A stretch of 64,000 nucleotides of DNA from Hanleya hanleyi (taxonomy: Eukaryota; Mollusca; Polyplacophora; Lepidopleurida; Hanleyidae): the NCBI GenBank assembly GCA_036873755.1, contig JAVTVY010025236.1:1-64000 (forward strand), read 5' to 3'. The notes under the pieces were generated by a model, which saw nothing but the letters and a program-made list of their open reading frames with translations, searched no databases and was not told where the DNA came from. The position numbers and the translations under genes were made by a program. This document shows positions 47,538 through 57,870 of the stretch, in pieces (positions within the stretch are counted from its first letter, which is position 1; every line of letters begins with the position of its first letter).

Positions 47538-47544
47538 TATAAAT
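47538..47544 (+). promoter_or_regulatory. TATA box of the C2H2 gene at 47590
   Basis: TATAAAT in the conserved context TTACTGTCTATAAATGCAAG, 52 bp upstream of the ATG. Confidence 0.5.
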
Positions 47545-47589
47545 GCAAGCGTATTCCCAAACACGCACAGTCGAAGTTCAAGCGTCAAC

Positions 47590-48160
47590 ATGGCTTATAC
47601 TTGCTCTAAGTGCGAACGATACGATATGATGCGACACGAGAGAAATATACATGGGATTGAAGACTCCGAGGCACAAGAACCCGATACAGAGAGTGATGAG
47701 AGTCCATCGACTGATACCGAAACAGAGATTGCTGAGAGTCCATCCACTGATACCGAAACAGAGATTGCTGAGAGTTTATCTAGTGATACGGGGAGCTTGA
47801 CCTCAGATAGTCAGCGTACATCCGAGAAAAGTGAGGCAGTACCTACCTTCTGGGATCGTATTGTGAGAGCATCTATCAATACTCACGCTGCAACAATCGA
47901 GGGCGCCGGACAGGTTGTGCCCCGGCATCAGGTAAACAGCCATGGCGATCTATGAACAGTATACCTTACTATCGCTTGAAATGAAAGGTGACCCCACGCA
48001 CAGGTCCATCATGAAAACCAAGCGTCACTTGGAAGAGGATATGGGGCTACCACCCACCGAGGCCCTGGTAAATGCGATCAGGATGCGCAAACAACTCTTT
48101 CAGGACCTGATGCCTCAGCGGTATCCTGAACTGCCCGACGATGGGCTGATTGGGCCAAAA
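47590..48160 (+). pseudogene. Small C2H2 protein with acidic linker and DPxH module, copy 1
   Basis: ATG 47590 starts MAYTCSKCERYDMM. About four residues between the Cys pair and the His pair are deleted, so the C2H2 finger is damaged. An acidic Ser/Thr/Glu linker with a duplicated STDTETEIAES block follows, then PTFWDRIVRASINTHAA. A frameshift ends this frame at 47955. The other frame (47942 on) carries the C-terminal module: YTLLSLEMKGDPTHRSIMKT, then GLPPTEALVNAIRMRKQLFQ. The gene runs into the SINE fragment at about 48190. A DNA-binding or regulatory role is plausible from the finger, but the DPxH module is unknown to me. Confidence 0.6.
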
Positions 48161-48189
48161 TGGTCCAAATGCACTCCCAGGGCGAGGAG

Positions 48190-48965
48190 GAGGAGGGAAT
48201 TTGGCTTAATGTCACACTCAAGTTTATTTCACCCAGAGTGAATGAGTGAGTGAATGAGTGAGTGAGTGGGTGAATGAGGCATGTCCAACGCCCGTCTTAA
48301 CGCATGGACGCACTAACGATGGTGAGTGAGTGAGTGAGTTTACGAGTAGTAGCCAAAGTGGACATTTTGGGGGTTTGAAGGAAGGTTTTTTGGGTAGAAA
48401 TGGATCATTCTGGGTGCGAATGCGTCGATTGAAGTGGCATCTTGTAGCAACACCCGCCAACGTCAAGCTCAACGCTTCAACGCCTTGGCGAATTAGCCCA
48501 AAAAGTCTGATTTTCATGAAATTGTCACTAATTCATTGGAAAAACAGTGACGCCCGTCAACGCCCGTCATTACGCCTTAACGCCCCACACTCAAGTTTAT
48601 TTCACCCAGAGTGAGTGACTGAATGAGTGAATGAGTGAGTGAGTGAGTGAGTGAGTGAACGAGGCATGTCCAACGCCCGTCTTAACGCATGGACGCACTA
48701 ACGATGGTGAGTAAGTGAGTGAGTTTACGAGTAGTAGCCAAAGTGGACATTTTGGGGGTTTGAAGGAAGGTTTTTGGGGTAGAAATGGATCATTCTGGGT
48801 GCGAATGCGTCGTTTGAAGTGGCATCTTGTAGCAACACCCGCCAACGTCAAGCTCAACGCTTCAACGCCTTGGTGAATTAGCCCAAAAAATCTGATTTTC
48901 ATGGAATTGAAATTCATTGGAAATGCAGTGACGCCCGTCAACGCCCGTCATTACGCCTTAACGCC
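48190..48965. repeat. Tandem duplication of a 373-bp unit with (GAGT)n
   Basis: Two copies (about 48205-48575 and 48588-48960) each contain a SINE-body start (CACTCAAGTTTATTTCACCC), a (GAGT)n microsatellite, a CAAAGTGGACATTTTGGGGG block and an ACGCCCGTCA stretch. They lie in the spacer of the first inverted repeat. Confidence 0.7.
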
Positions 48966-49242
48966 CCAGCATAACACCTTGACGCCATGCTATAGACGGG
49001 AGAGAGAACAACAACAAAAAGGATGACAGATAAGAGAACAACAACAACAACAGCTTATTCTCCCAAATGTTTATTCTCTCCAATGTTCTATTGGGAGCCG
49101 CGTTGTGCATGTTTACAATTCAACAAGACTCTTGTCCGATCAGAGGCCGCCATTTGGCGCTGCATCTGTCATATTCTCGGCTGCTCTTGTCCAATCATAA
49201 GCCATCCTTTGAGAAAGTTCCATCTTTGCTCGGTGTGACCTA

Positions 49243-49804
49243 AGCATCATAGGGCAGTTCAGGATACCATTGAGGCAGCATGTCCTGAACGAGTTGTTTG
49301 CGCATTCTGATCGCATTTACCAGGGCCTTGGTGGGTGGTAGCCCCATATCCTCTTCCAAGTGACTTTTGGTCTTCAGGATGGACCTGTGCGTGGGATCGC
49401 CTTTCATTTCAAACGGTGGTAAGGTATACTCTTCATAAATCGCCATGGCTGTTCTCTTGATGCAGGGGCGCATTTGGGTGTATGCCTGTTGTAAGTTAAT
49501 CCTGTCCCACGTTCTCGATTGCTGCAGCGGGAATATTGATAGCTTCTCTCACAATTCGACCGCAGAAGGTAGGTACTGCCTCACTTTCCTCGGACGTAGG
49601 CTGACTATCTGAGGTCAAGCTCTCCGTATCACTAGATAGAATCCGAGCAATCACTGTTGCGGTATCAGTCGAGGGACTCTCATCAGTCTCTGTATCGGCT
49701 TCTTGTGCCGCGAGGTCTTCAATCCCATGTATATTTTTCTCGTGTCGCATCATATCTTAACGTCTGGTGAACCTGCGTTCGCACTTAAAGCAAGTATAAG
49801 CTAT
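49243..49804 (-). pseudogene. Small C2H2/DPxH protein, copy 2 (right arm)
   Basis: Inverted counterpart of copy 1. The start codon reads ATA (49802-49804) instead of ATG. The finger region is longer than in copy 1 (CFKCERRFTR) but has an in-frame TAA just before DMMRHEKNIHG. A one-base indel near 49497 shifts the frame before the C-terminal module (PPFEMKGDPTHRSILKT). TATAAAA is at 49851-49857. It is a relic. Confidence 0.6.
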
Positions 49805-51054
49805 GTTGACGGTTGAATGTCGTCTGTGCATGTTTTGGGAATAAACTTGATTTTATAGACGGTAACACTCATCAAAGCTTAGCTTAACGCCTCAACGCCC
49901 TGGTGAACTAGCTCAGAAGCTCTGATTTTCATGGAATTGCCACCAATACATCGGAATGCAAATCCCGTCAACGCCCGTCGTTGCGACTTAACGCTCGTCT
50001 CAACGCCTTAACGCCCTATCTTTACGCCTTAACGCCCGTCTCAGGGCCTTAACGAGCGATAAAGGGGATTTGGAGGATGATTGACCTTTGACCCCTGCGG
50101 ACACCCATACCTGGTGCACTCGCACTCTGGTTTACCCTATGCCCTACGGGCTATACGGTATACAGGGTGCACCAGTGATGTCTCTGATGCACTATACTTG
50201 AAACTGGTTGCAATGTAAATACCTTGTAATATGAAAGTCCCAAGTAAAAATGTAGAAAATTAATAATTGACAATCTTTGACCTTGACCTCTGGTGACCTA
50301 ATTACCTGGAAATGTAGCTTAACTAATCCCTGAATAGACCTAAGACATGACCATCAGCATTTGCAGTAGTTATTTGTCAAAATATGCAACTAATTTCAAG
50401 CTGTACAACTTCATACAATTTTGCCTGTTTTTAGCGCAATAAAAAGATCATTTTTGAAAATGCATCAAAAACAGTTCTGTGCCACAGTCTAAATATTAAT
50501 ACTCCACTCCACTTGTTTAGACTTATTATAGGTTAAGAAAGTCGCATTGGTATGGTATCTGCAGCGAGTTTTCCTACAGGTGGTCACGTTTTAGACATAG
50601 TTCAGATTTCGTGACCTTTTGACCTCTGGTGACCTACATAACTGATATATTAGCATATAATAGATATCAGCATATAGAAGATCAGATTACCAACATTTCG
50701 AGTGGCCGAATGTCACTATATCACCATTACTTGAAAAGATATTCGACTTTATATTTCCCCTACCCCCAAATCTGGTCTCTCAGATTGGACGCGGGTGTCC
50801 GTCTTTAAGAGGTGATTACTACCACTAAGCTGTGTGTCCCGGATTGCTTTCAAAGTTTTTTTTTCCATCTAAGGATATAGGACTTTCAAAAAAACGTAAT
50901 GAGAATTTGCCACCCCAGATGGTACCAATTGATGAAATTTTGGGGTCTGGCTCATGGACTAATATGGAGGCAGCATGGAGCTGTGTGTGTTAAGATGCAA
51001 GTTTGACGGTGTAAAAATTGGCAAGAATTACTTCAAATACTAAATAGCTCATAC

Positions 51055-51353
51055 CATTTTCATTTCTAGTTGCCAAAGCGCGGCTTTTTTCACTCTCCCA
51101 ACAGCGAAGACATTCGATCTCTCCCGTAAGCCGTCGATGAGAGCAGCGTGTGCACCGACACCATACATGTACTAAATTTTCCACGCGGGCTTCTGTTTTC
51201 ATTTCGTGGCCTGTCTCGATTTAGAGCTGCTATCATCCCCGCAGCTCTGATCTCCGTATCTGAGCGTTTCGGCTCGAATTGGTAGCCCTGAAGACCAAAC
51301 ACAGCTTCCTCGTCGCTTTCACCACTGGAATCGGAACTGCCCCTCGTCGACAT
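51055..51353 (-). pseudogene. P2X7-C-terminal-like domain protein, first exon
   Basis: ATG 51353 starts MSTRGSSDSSGESDEEAVFG, then LQGYQFEPKRSDTE. After a one-base frame change near 51195 the next frame reads VWCRCTRCSHRRLTGEIECL, then RCWE. A Ser/Glu-rich head, a '.Y.FEP' motif and then a WCxCxxC...ECxxC zinc-binding cluster match the P2X7 receptor C-terminal-like ('ballast') domain found in many invertebrate proteins without a channel. The exon seems to end at AAAATG|GTATGA (51055); no next exon is recognised. The frame change may be a lesion or a short intron I cannot see. The family is inferred from the Cys pattern. Confidence 0.5.
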
Positions 51354-51394
51354 GATTTCACTCAATTTCGACTGAAGTCTCCGTGAATAAGAGG

Positions 51395-51535
51395 ATCCCA
51401 GATAACATGATTGTGGGATGGCAATTCCCACTCGAGAGAAGGAAAAACAATCCCAACCGAGTCTTTAGACGAGGTTGGGATTGTTTTTCCTTCTCGAGAG
51501 TGGGAATTGCCATCCCACAATCATGTATCTGGGAT
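51395..51535. repeat. 141-bp near-perfect hairpin
   Basis: Arms of about 65 bp (ATCCCAGAT...CATGATTGTGGGATGGC and the complement) surround a loop of about 6-14 nt near 51463. It lies 42 bp upstream of the P2X7-like ATG, so transcripts of that gene may include it. It is either a very small foldback MITE or a hairpin-RNA source. Confidence 0.8.
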
Positions 51536-51884
51536 TCTTTTTCCCATATGATCAAATTTAGCCAAGTTTAATTAAAAAACCAAAACAGAACACCCAAGAC
51601 ACACGTGTAGTTTGTTTACATTTTACTGCGTAATGATATGACACAGAAAACGCCAGTTGAATACTTCACTCACGTCAGTGAATTTCGTGCGCCGTAAAAT
51701 AGAGTTCCATTCAGTTTTTAATGTACAGCGTCAATATATTGTGAAAAATGTGAATGTAGAACGTCAGTGGTCATATTAACACCAAATTGTGGGAAATATA
51801 AATAGAACTATTTGAAATGGATAACAGTTTCAAAGAGCGGAGTCAAATGCGGGTCACTCTAGTGCAACAACTTGCTGAAGAAGG

Positions 51885-53420
51885 TCACTCGTTTTGAACG
51901 GAAACAGATTCAACGGATAATCTTGCACGTTTTGAAGGGCTTCCAGCATCAACAGATTCCTCGGAAACGGACAAATTTATGTGGAATGTACCACCGGAAA
52001 TTGTACAACCGCTGAACAGAGACCCAACTACGGACTGTGTCGACACTTTTTGTGATTTCCGAGAGGATAAAGTAACCTGGGAAGATGGTTCTTTACCACC
52101 GGCACCGGATAATACCGAGGAAATTTCAGCCTGTCGTGCTTCGGATATCGCTGAATAGTTCAGGATTGACTGCACATTTTTATGCCCTGAAATCTGCATA
52201 ATTTCTGTCGGTGGTACGTTGCTGTCTGAGAGAGTTTGCATAAGGAATTTTCGGGCGCTGGTGTTCGTCAACTTCTTCTTGTCAGAGAGACCTGCGGCAG
52301 ATTTCATGGACCTCATCATGGCAGAAATCTTGTTTTCTCCTACAACTTGATTTTTAAACCATTTCGCCGGTTTAGGCCTTGGGATGTAGCCTGGACATGT
52401 CAACCGCTCTGGGGAATCCTCCTTCCAGTTCGAGGCAACATAAAAAGGTGAGTCCTCGTCTCTCATGGCGGCAGGGCGCTTTTCGGCGTAGAATCGGTAC
52501 AGTTTCACGGGACATCGCTCAGCGTGTGGCTCGCCGGGCAAGGCAGCATACATACGTGGATTGACGGTCCGAGTGTCCCTAGGATTAGCGCCCGTACGAG
52601 TTTTCGTCTGTCTCTCCGTCCTATACTCCAAATATTCCCGTTCTGCCGAATCCGTTTTCAACACAATGTCCCCCCACTGTAGTGTTCTGTGCTCGGTCAC
52701 AGGTCTCATGCCAAGATGCACTGTATTATTGAACCACAGTGTGTTCAAAACACTGTCCGGACAGCTGTCACCCAGCAACTTTTTCGCGTATAACTGGTCA
52801 ACTTCATCCATGGCGATAGGCTCTGATTTGAACGGTTTATTTCCCATACCTTCTTTTTTCAGTTGAACTTGTTTTGCCTTCAATGCCTCTCGCGTTTTCG
52901 CGAAATGAACACTGATAATGATGGAGTGGCCATAATCATTCCTCTTGAGATGCCGCTCAAAACTCGCGACAAATCCTCTCAGTGTCGTTGGTTCGTAATT
53001 CCCACCGTCTCGCTTTCTCACGGACACAATGAACTTTGACAGATAGTCATTCAACATTTTTGGGTCCAGTTCCTTGATATCTCGAGATTCTCCGTGTTTT
53101 TGAAGCAAATATTGCGCGAAAACACCCAAGTGAGCTGTGGTTTTTCTTGCTGTGGCTTTGTTTTCTTGGGCGACAATAAATTCTGTGACATCAACGTCCG
53201 CAAATCTGTCCACTTCATTTTCAGTTTCGCCATGGCTGACCGGTTCATTTTCGGCAATGTCAATGTCATACCACGGGACATCCACGTTCTCTCCACTTGA
53301 ATCCATGTTTACCGTGAACAAGAAATATGTACCCAAAGGCTGAAAATTGCGAACGTAATGGCCAAGTCTATTCCGAATTTTGACGCGAGAGCCAGGCTCA
53401 AGAGTGAGAATATTTTGCAT
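51885..53420 (-). CDS. Crypton-like tyrosine recombinase (DUF3504/KIAA1958-type)
   Basis: Intact 511 codons from ATG 53420. The ATG at 53306 (MDSSGENVDV) is an alternative start, as a 9-codon upstream frame overlaps the first. Residues about 75-190 resemble the SAM-like core-binding domain. The catalytic region has R239 (HLGMRPVTEHRTLQWGD), R390 (LTNTSARKFL), H413 (SGHKNVQSILNYS) and Y422. The usual His of the H-x-x-R motif is Thr387, so strand transfer may be weakened. The C-tail has a basic SPSKRARLS, a likely nuclear signal. Enzymes of this type cut and rejoin DNA through the Tyr; relatives are Cryptons and host genes domesticated from them. No element ends were identified, so transposon versus host gene is open. 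Confidence 0.8.
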   Translation of the reverse strand: MQNILTLEPGSRVKIRNRLGHYVRNFQPLGTYFLFTVNMDSSGENVDVPWYDIDIAENEPVSHGETENEVDRFADVDVTEFIVAQENKATARKTTAHLGVFAQYLLQKHGESRDIKELDPKMLNDYLSKFIVSVRKRDGGNYEPTTLRGFVASFERHLKRNDYGHSIIISVHFAKTREALKAKQVQLKKEGMGNKPFKSEPIAMDEVDQLYAKKLLGDSCPDSVLNTLWFNNTVHLGMRPVTEHRTLQWGDIVLKTDSAEREYLEYRTERQTKTRTGANPRDTRTVNPRMYAALPGEPHAERCPVKLYRFYAEKRPAAMRDEDSPFYVASNWKEDSPERLTCPGYIPRPKPAKWFKNQVVGENKISAMMRSMKSAAGLSDKKKLTNTSARKFLMQTLSDSNVPPTEIMQISGHKNVQSILNYSAISEARQAEISSVLSGAGGKEPSSQVTLSSRKSQKVSTQSVVGSLFSGCTISGGTFHINLSVSEESVDAGSPSKRARLSVESVSVQNE

Positions 53421-53479
53421 CGTTCATTGTTTACACTTAGCCGACTGAGCACATGTAGCAGACGACTAAAAATAGCACA

Positions 53480-53513
53480 TGACGTCAGAGCGAAAGTAGT
53501 CCGGCGTTATATA
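53480..53513 (-). promoter_or_regulatory. TATA box and CRE of the recombinase gene
   Basis: On the minus strand, TATATAA (53507-53513) lies about 87 bp upstream of ATG 53420. TGACGTCA (53480-53487) falls at the expected transcription start. Confidence 0.5.
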
Positions 53514-53699
53514 GTGTACCCTGGTTGGCTGAAATTAAATAGGCTCCGCCCATATGAGACGATTTTCCCCACACTCTGGTGTATGCATGTTATTAATGGA
53601 GGATCATATGGGAATAGTATGTCCACGGCATTTGAACTCATATTTTGCCGGGGGAGATAACTCTTGCATCCACCAGGGGGCGCTGTTTCCAGGTTAAAG

Positions 53700-55110
53700 T
53701 ATAGGAAGCGCTCATGCACGCCTTTGACCTCTGTGGCGGCAGGTGGCGGTCACGTGGCGGTCATGGGCATGTATTCTTCCGCGGTGATGCGGTCTGGCGG
53801 TGATGCGGTCGCGGGAAAAAGCTTCCGCGGAGAAAAAGTAGTCACTAGACTTCAAATACGCTGCATGGTCCGATTGGGTCGAGTGAGGTATCAAAGTGAA
53901 GCATTCGTGAAGGGGCATCCAGTCATGGGTGGGTGCATGTAAAATTAGGATTTTCCCCGAAACTATAAAAAGCGGAACACGGACTTTACCCCTAAAATAG
54001 GGGAAAACACCTATCAACCCTAGTCAAAAGGGCTAATATCGGTCCCCGGGCTTATTGGGACCTGCCTATCAAGTCAATGGGGTGGGTGCATGTAAAATTA
54101 GGATTTTCCCCCGAAACTATAAAAAGGGGAACACGGACTTTACCCCTACAATAGGGGTCTGTATTATACAATATAAGGGAAAATGCCTGTATGGGGTATG
54201 GGGATGGTCAATTTTTTTCGCGGGCTTTACTGTGGCTTGTGGGGTCTCGTTTTTCTCGTCTCGCCGAGAAAAACACAATGGGAGGGGTCCCGGAGCGAAT
54301 CGGTGAAATTTTTGGGAAAAGTCACGGGGTGGACGTTTTTGGGTCTAGGTGAGCCCCTAATGATCCTATGGTGTCGTATGAGGTCTTATTTTGAAGCTCT
54401 CATGGAGGAGCATCCGACTGGACTAATAGTTCCTCCGTGTGCAATAGTCTGCGCATGCGCAGTCTGGCCGTAGTATAGAAAGAGGCATGTTGTGGGGTAT
54501 GTGGGTGTGTGTTTGGGGTAGAGATGGACCGCTATGGGTCCGAATGGGTCGTGGAAGGTGTCAAAGTGAACCTTGTGTGGGGTAGAGTCAGAATGGCGTG
54601 TTTTTAAGTGCAAGTCGCGTCAATCTGTGCATGCGCAGGTGGGTGTATTAAGTAAAGTGGTCATTTTGGGGTAGTGAAGGAAGGTATTTGGGGTAGAGAT
54701 GGACCATCCTTGGTTCAATGTGTCCTGGAAGGTGTCATGTTGTAGCTGTCGGCGTGTAGACTTCGATTTGAGGGATGTCCACGTCATCGGTGACGTCATC
54801 GGTACGAGTAGTAGCGAAAGTGGACATGTTGGGGCAGTGAAGGAAGGTATTTGGTGTAGAAAGGGACCATCCTTGGTCCCAATGCGTCGTGTGAGGTGTC
54901 ATTTTGTAGCTCTTGGGGTGTAGACCCCGATTTGAGGGATGTTTACGTCATCTGTGACGTCATTGGTGACGTCATCAGTACGAGTAGTAGCCAAAGTGGA
55001 CATTTTGGAGCAGTGAAGGAAGGTATTTGGTGTAGAGAGGGACCATCCTTGGTCCGAATGCGTCGTATGAGGTGTCATCTTGTAGCAACGCCCGCCAACG
55101 CCAAGCTTAA
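53700..55110. repeat. Distal tandem repeats of the large palindrome, left
   Basis: Degenerate units carry GTAGAGATGGACCATCC, GTGAAGGAAGGTATTTGG and GTCTAGGTGAGCCCC. TGCGCATGCGCA lies at 54450. TGACGTCA-like sequence recurs near 54792, 54945 and 54958. The family matches 62640-63990 inverted, and also 15.3-16.5 kb and 37.2-37.4 kb. Confidence 0.65.
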
Positions 55111-55586
55111 CGCTTCAACGCCCTGGTGAAATAGCTCAGAAGTTCTGATTTTTCTAGATATTCCATGGAATTGTCACTAATTCTTCGAAATGCAGTGACG
55201 CCCGTCAACGCTCGTAGTTACGCCTTAACGCTCTAACATAACGCCTTGACGCCATGATATAGACCGGAGAGAACAACAACAACAACAACAACAACGATGA
55301 CACATGAGAGAACAACAACAACAAGAAGTTTTTTCATATAGTTTATTTTCCCCAATGTTACAGCATCCCCACGCTGGGGGAGCCGCGTTGGGTATGTTTA
55401 CAACTCAAAAAGACTCTTGCCCAATCAGAGGCCACCATTTGCATCTGTCATATTCGTTCCTGTCCGTTAGATGTATTCTTGTCCAATCAGAGGCCACCAT
55501 TTGCATCTGTCATATTCGTTCCTGTCCGTTAGATGTATTCTTGTCCAATCAGAAGTTCCATCTTCGACCATGTTCGCTCTGAACCG

Positions 55587-55592
55587 TTTATT
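55587..55592 (-). promoter_or_regulatory. Polyadenylation signal, C2H2 copy 3
   Basis: AATAAA directly after the C2H2 gene's stop. The matching signal in the other arm is at 62191-62196. Confidence 0.45.
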
Positions 55593-55596
55593 CTAA

Positions 55597-56161
55597 TCAT
55601 CGTCGGACAGGCCTGGATATTCTTCGGGCAGCATGTCCTGAAACAGTTGTTTGCGCATTTTGATCGCATTTTCCAGGGCCTCTGTGGGTGGTAGCCCCAT
55701 AGCCTCTTCCAAGTGACGCTTCGTCTTCATGATGGACCTGTGCGTGGGGTCGCCTTTCATTTCAAGCGGTAGTAAGGTATACTATTCATAGATCGCCATG
55801 GCTGTTTTCCTGATGCGGGGGCGCATTTGGGTGTACGTCTGTTGTAAATTATCCTCTCTGGCGTCCTCGATCGCTGCAGCGTAAGTATTGATAGATGCTG
55901 TCACAACACGATCCCAGAAGGTAGGTTCTGCCTCACTTTCCACGGACGTAGTTTGACTATCTGAGGTCAAGCTGTCCGCATCACTAGATAGATTCTCAGC
56001 AATCTCTGTTTCGGTATCAGTCGATGCACTCTCAGCAGTCTCTGTATCAGCGTCCGCCTCAACGAACTCCTCGGAGTCGTCAGTCCCATGTATATTTTGT
56101 GTCGCATCATATCGTAATGTCTGGTGAACGTGCGTTCGCACTCAAAGCAAGTATAAGCCAT
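55597..56161 (-). pseudogene. Small C2H2/DPxH protein, copy 3 (left arm of palindrome)
   Basis: ATG 56161 starts MAYTCFECERTFTRHYDMM, a complete first half of a C2H2 finger. A 4-bp deletion near 56100 shifts the frame before the second His. The acidic linker (EEFVEADADTETAES) and PTFWDRVVTASINTYAAAIE follow. At MAIYE a CAG-to-TAG change stops translation (near 55791), and the DPxH module beyond is otherwise preserved (MKGDPTHRSIMKTKRHLEEA). TATAAAA lies about 50 bp upstream. Its lesions differ from those of the right-arm copy. Confidence 0.65.
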
Positions 56162-56208
56162 GTTGACGGTTGAACGTCGACTGTGCGTGTTTTTGGAAAT
56201 ACGCTTGC

Positions 56209-56215
56209 TTTTATA
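56209..56215 (-). promoter_or_regulatory. TATA box, C2H2 copy 3
   Basis: TATAAAA on the minus strand within GTCTATAAAAGCAAGCG, the same context as the other copies. Confidence 0.5.
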
Positions 56216-56389
56216 GACAGTAACGCCCATCAACGCTCAGCTTAACGCTTCAACGCCCTGGTGAATTAGCTCAGAAGCTCTGATTTTCATGGAATTGACA
56301 CCAATTCATGGAAATGCAGTGACGCCCGTCAACGCCCTTCGTTACGCCTTAACGCCCGTCTCAACGCCTTAACACACTTTCTTAACGCT

Positions 56390-56587
56390 TTAACGTCGTT
56401 TAATGATGCGTTCGAACAAATGTTTGTTTTGTGCTATTGCTCTGACATACGCCGCTCTCCAGTTCATGCCCGAGGCTTTCAACATCGACGCTGTTCTTTC
56501 AATTTCCATATGGACTGGGTCCTTATCCAACAATTTCATATGGGTCACGAGGTCGATATACCGCTGACGTAAAGCCCGTCGTAGTCG
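56390..56587 (-). pseudogene. Second DPxH-module protein, left arm, 5' interrupted
   Basis: About 65 codons: LRRALRQRYIDLVTHMKLLD, then KDPVHMEIERTASMLKASGM and YVRAIAQNKHLFERIIKRR. It shares the pattern Y-x2-L...M-K...D-P-x-H-x2-I...T...L...G...A-I-x3-K-x-L-F with the C-terminal module of the C2H2 gene next to it, so the two are paralogous. It lacks a finger. The inserted element at 56588 cuts its upstream part, and no convincing start is seen in either arm. Confidence 0.5.
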
Positions 56588-56949
56588 GGGTGCCAATTCG
56601 ACCAAAGTCAGTTCCGGTCACGTGAACGGAAGCGGAAGTGACCTCACAGAGGTCATATGCAAATGGCGCTTCCGAGCTCTGAGCTCCACACGCTTTGAGC
56701 TCCAAGAGCTCCGATCCAAGAGCTCTGCCACACGGGAGCTCCCACCACCACCAGCGGGCGCTGACGCCCGTCAACGCCCGGTGGTGGCGGTGGTGGTGGT
56801 GTCGTTGGTGGTGGTGGAATGTGGTGGTGGTGTGTGCGTGTGTTTGTGTGGTGGTAGTGTGTGGTGGTGGTGTTGGTGGTGGTGTCTGTACATATAGGAA
56901 TGAACATGTGTCCCTCATCAGTCCTTATGTATTGGTCGAATTGGCACCC
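56588..56949. mobile_element. 0.36 kb element with 18-bp terminal inverted repeats
   Basis: GGGTGCCAATTCGACCAA at 56588-56605 and its complement at 56932-56949. The interior has GAGCTC-rich sequence and a long (GGT)n minisatellite. The right arm lacks it at the equivalent point (about 61226), giving the unoccupied site. GTAGT lies on both sides. Confidence 0.7.
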
Positions 56950-57029
56950 AGTAGTTGGGTCATCTGGAGCAATTCCGTGACCGTGGAGAGCGAAGGTTCG
57001 TTTCTCAGTGGATTTGTCTTCTATGAAGA

Positions 57030-57260
57030 TTAATTAAAAAATTCAGTGGGGGTGTCCCTCGCGAAAGTGTGGGCGGAACCCGTGAGAGCCCGAAATCCAA
57101 AATGGCTGCCGTCGGCCATTTTGAATTTTATTTTTTTCATGGTTTGGCCTACAGTAATGCTCAGTACATGCTTTCTGGGGTTTTTGGGGACGAGGAATTC
57201 ATATTTGATGTCGTTTTCATAATTTGACCTAGTTTTGACCTTCAAATCCAAGATGGCCGC
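57030..57260. repeat. Conserved block with YY1-like motifs, left arm
   Basis: It is matched inverted at 60910-61150. Both carry an open frame (NYENDIKYEF, PKNPRKHVLS) bounded by CCAAGATGGCCGCC and AAAATGGCTGCC. Conservation between the arms is explained by the palindrome, so I cannot say that it is coding. Confidence 0.4.
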
Positions 57261-57870
57261 CGATTTTCAGCTCAGAATGGTCAATTTTTTAAATTCGGCT
57301 TACAGCCTTCATAATAGGCTCTAATGAAAGCTCTGATCATGCTGAGTTGAGTGATGGACAGTAAAACTATACGAAATTCATCTTAGATGTAACAGGTTAC
57401 AGGTTATCGTTGATTCACCTCATGAATATCGGCTCTCCATGGCCACAAAATTACTGAAAATGACCCTTCGAATTAATTGATGATATGTGTAAAATTGGAA
57501 TACATGGGTATGCATAATTTGTCATCACCAGACACCGCCCGATTAAAGGTTACGGTTCATTATCAATTATCGGTCCTCGGGCTTTATTCCTATCAGAAAA
57601 GTAATCTATTCGGGTACTAAATCACTTTTCTGAGCAAAACTGAACATAAAGTACTCCATTGTCCTTTAGTTACTCAACACCAACATCAACTATACACCAT
57701 AATAAAAGCAGAGACTTGTCCTCTGGTTACGGTACTCAAGGATGTCAGACAGGATGTTGTAGTAACTCTAAACGCCTGTCCATTCATGGCTAGCCTAGCA
57801 TTTAATTGGGCGATGTCGAGTAATTTACCCTGATTTTGCAACTCAACAATGATTAGCAACTAATAGACCC

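Larger units (their letters stand above)
46455..50930. mobile_element. First large inverted-repeat element (ACGCC element)
   Basis: The left arm 46455-48155 and right arm 49240-50930 are reverse complements (each coordinate pair sums to about 97390), with a 1.1 kb spacer. Each arm carries, from outside in, unit B/C sequence, a GGCGTT/ACGCC motif array, a TATA box and a small C2H2 gene. All features point to one element or an inverted duplication of one arm. No transposase is visible. Confidence 0.7.

Noticed and set aside
48224..48941. Frames with repeated Ser-Leu-Thr-His peptides
   Set aside because: They read the (GAGT)n microsatellite in both copies of the 373-bp duplication.
56523..56918. 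131-codon His/Thr/Pro-rich and Val/Gly-rich frames
   Set aside because: Translations of the (GGT)n minisatellite inside the inserted 0.36 kb element.
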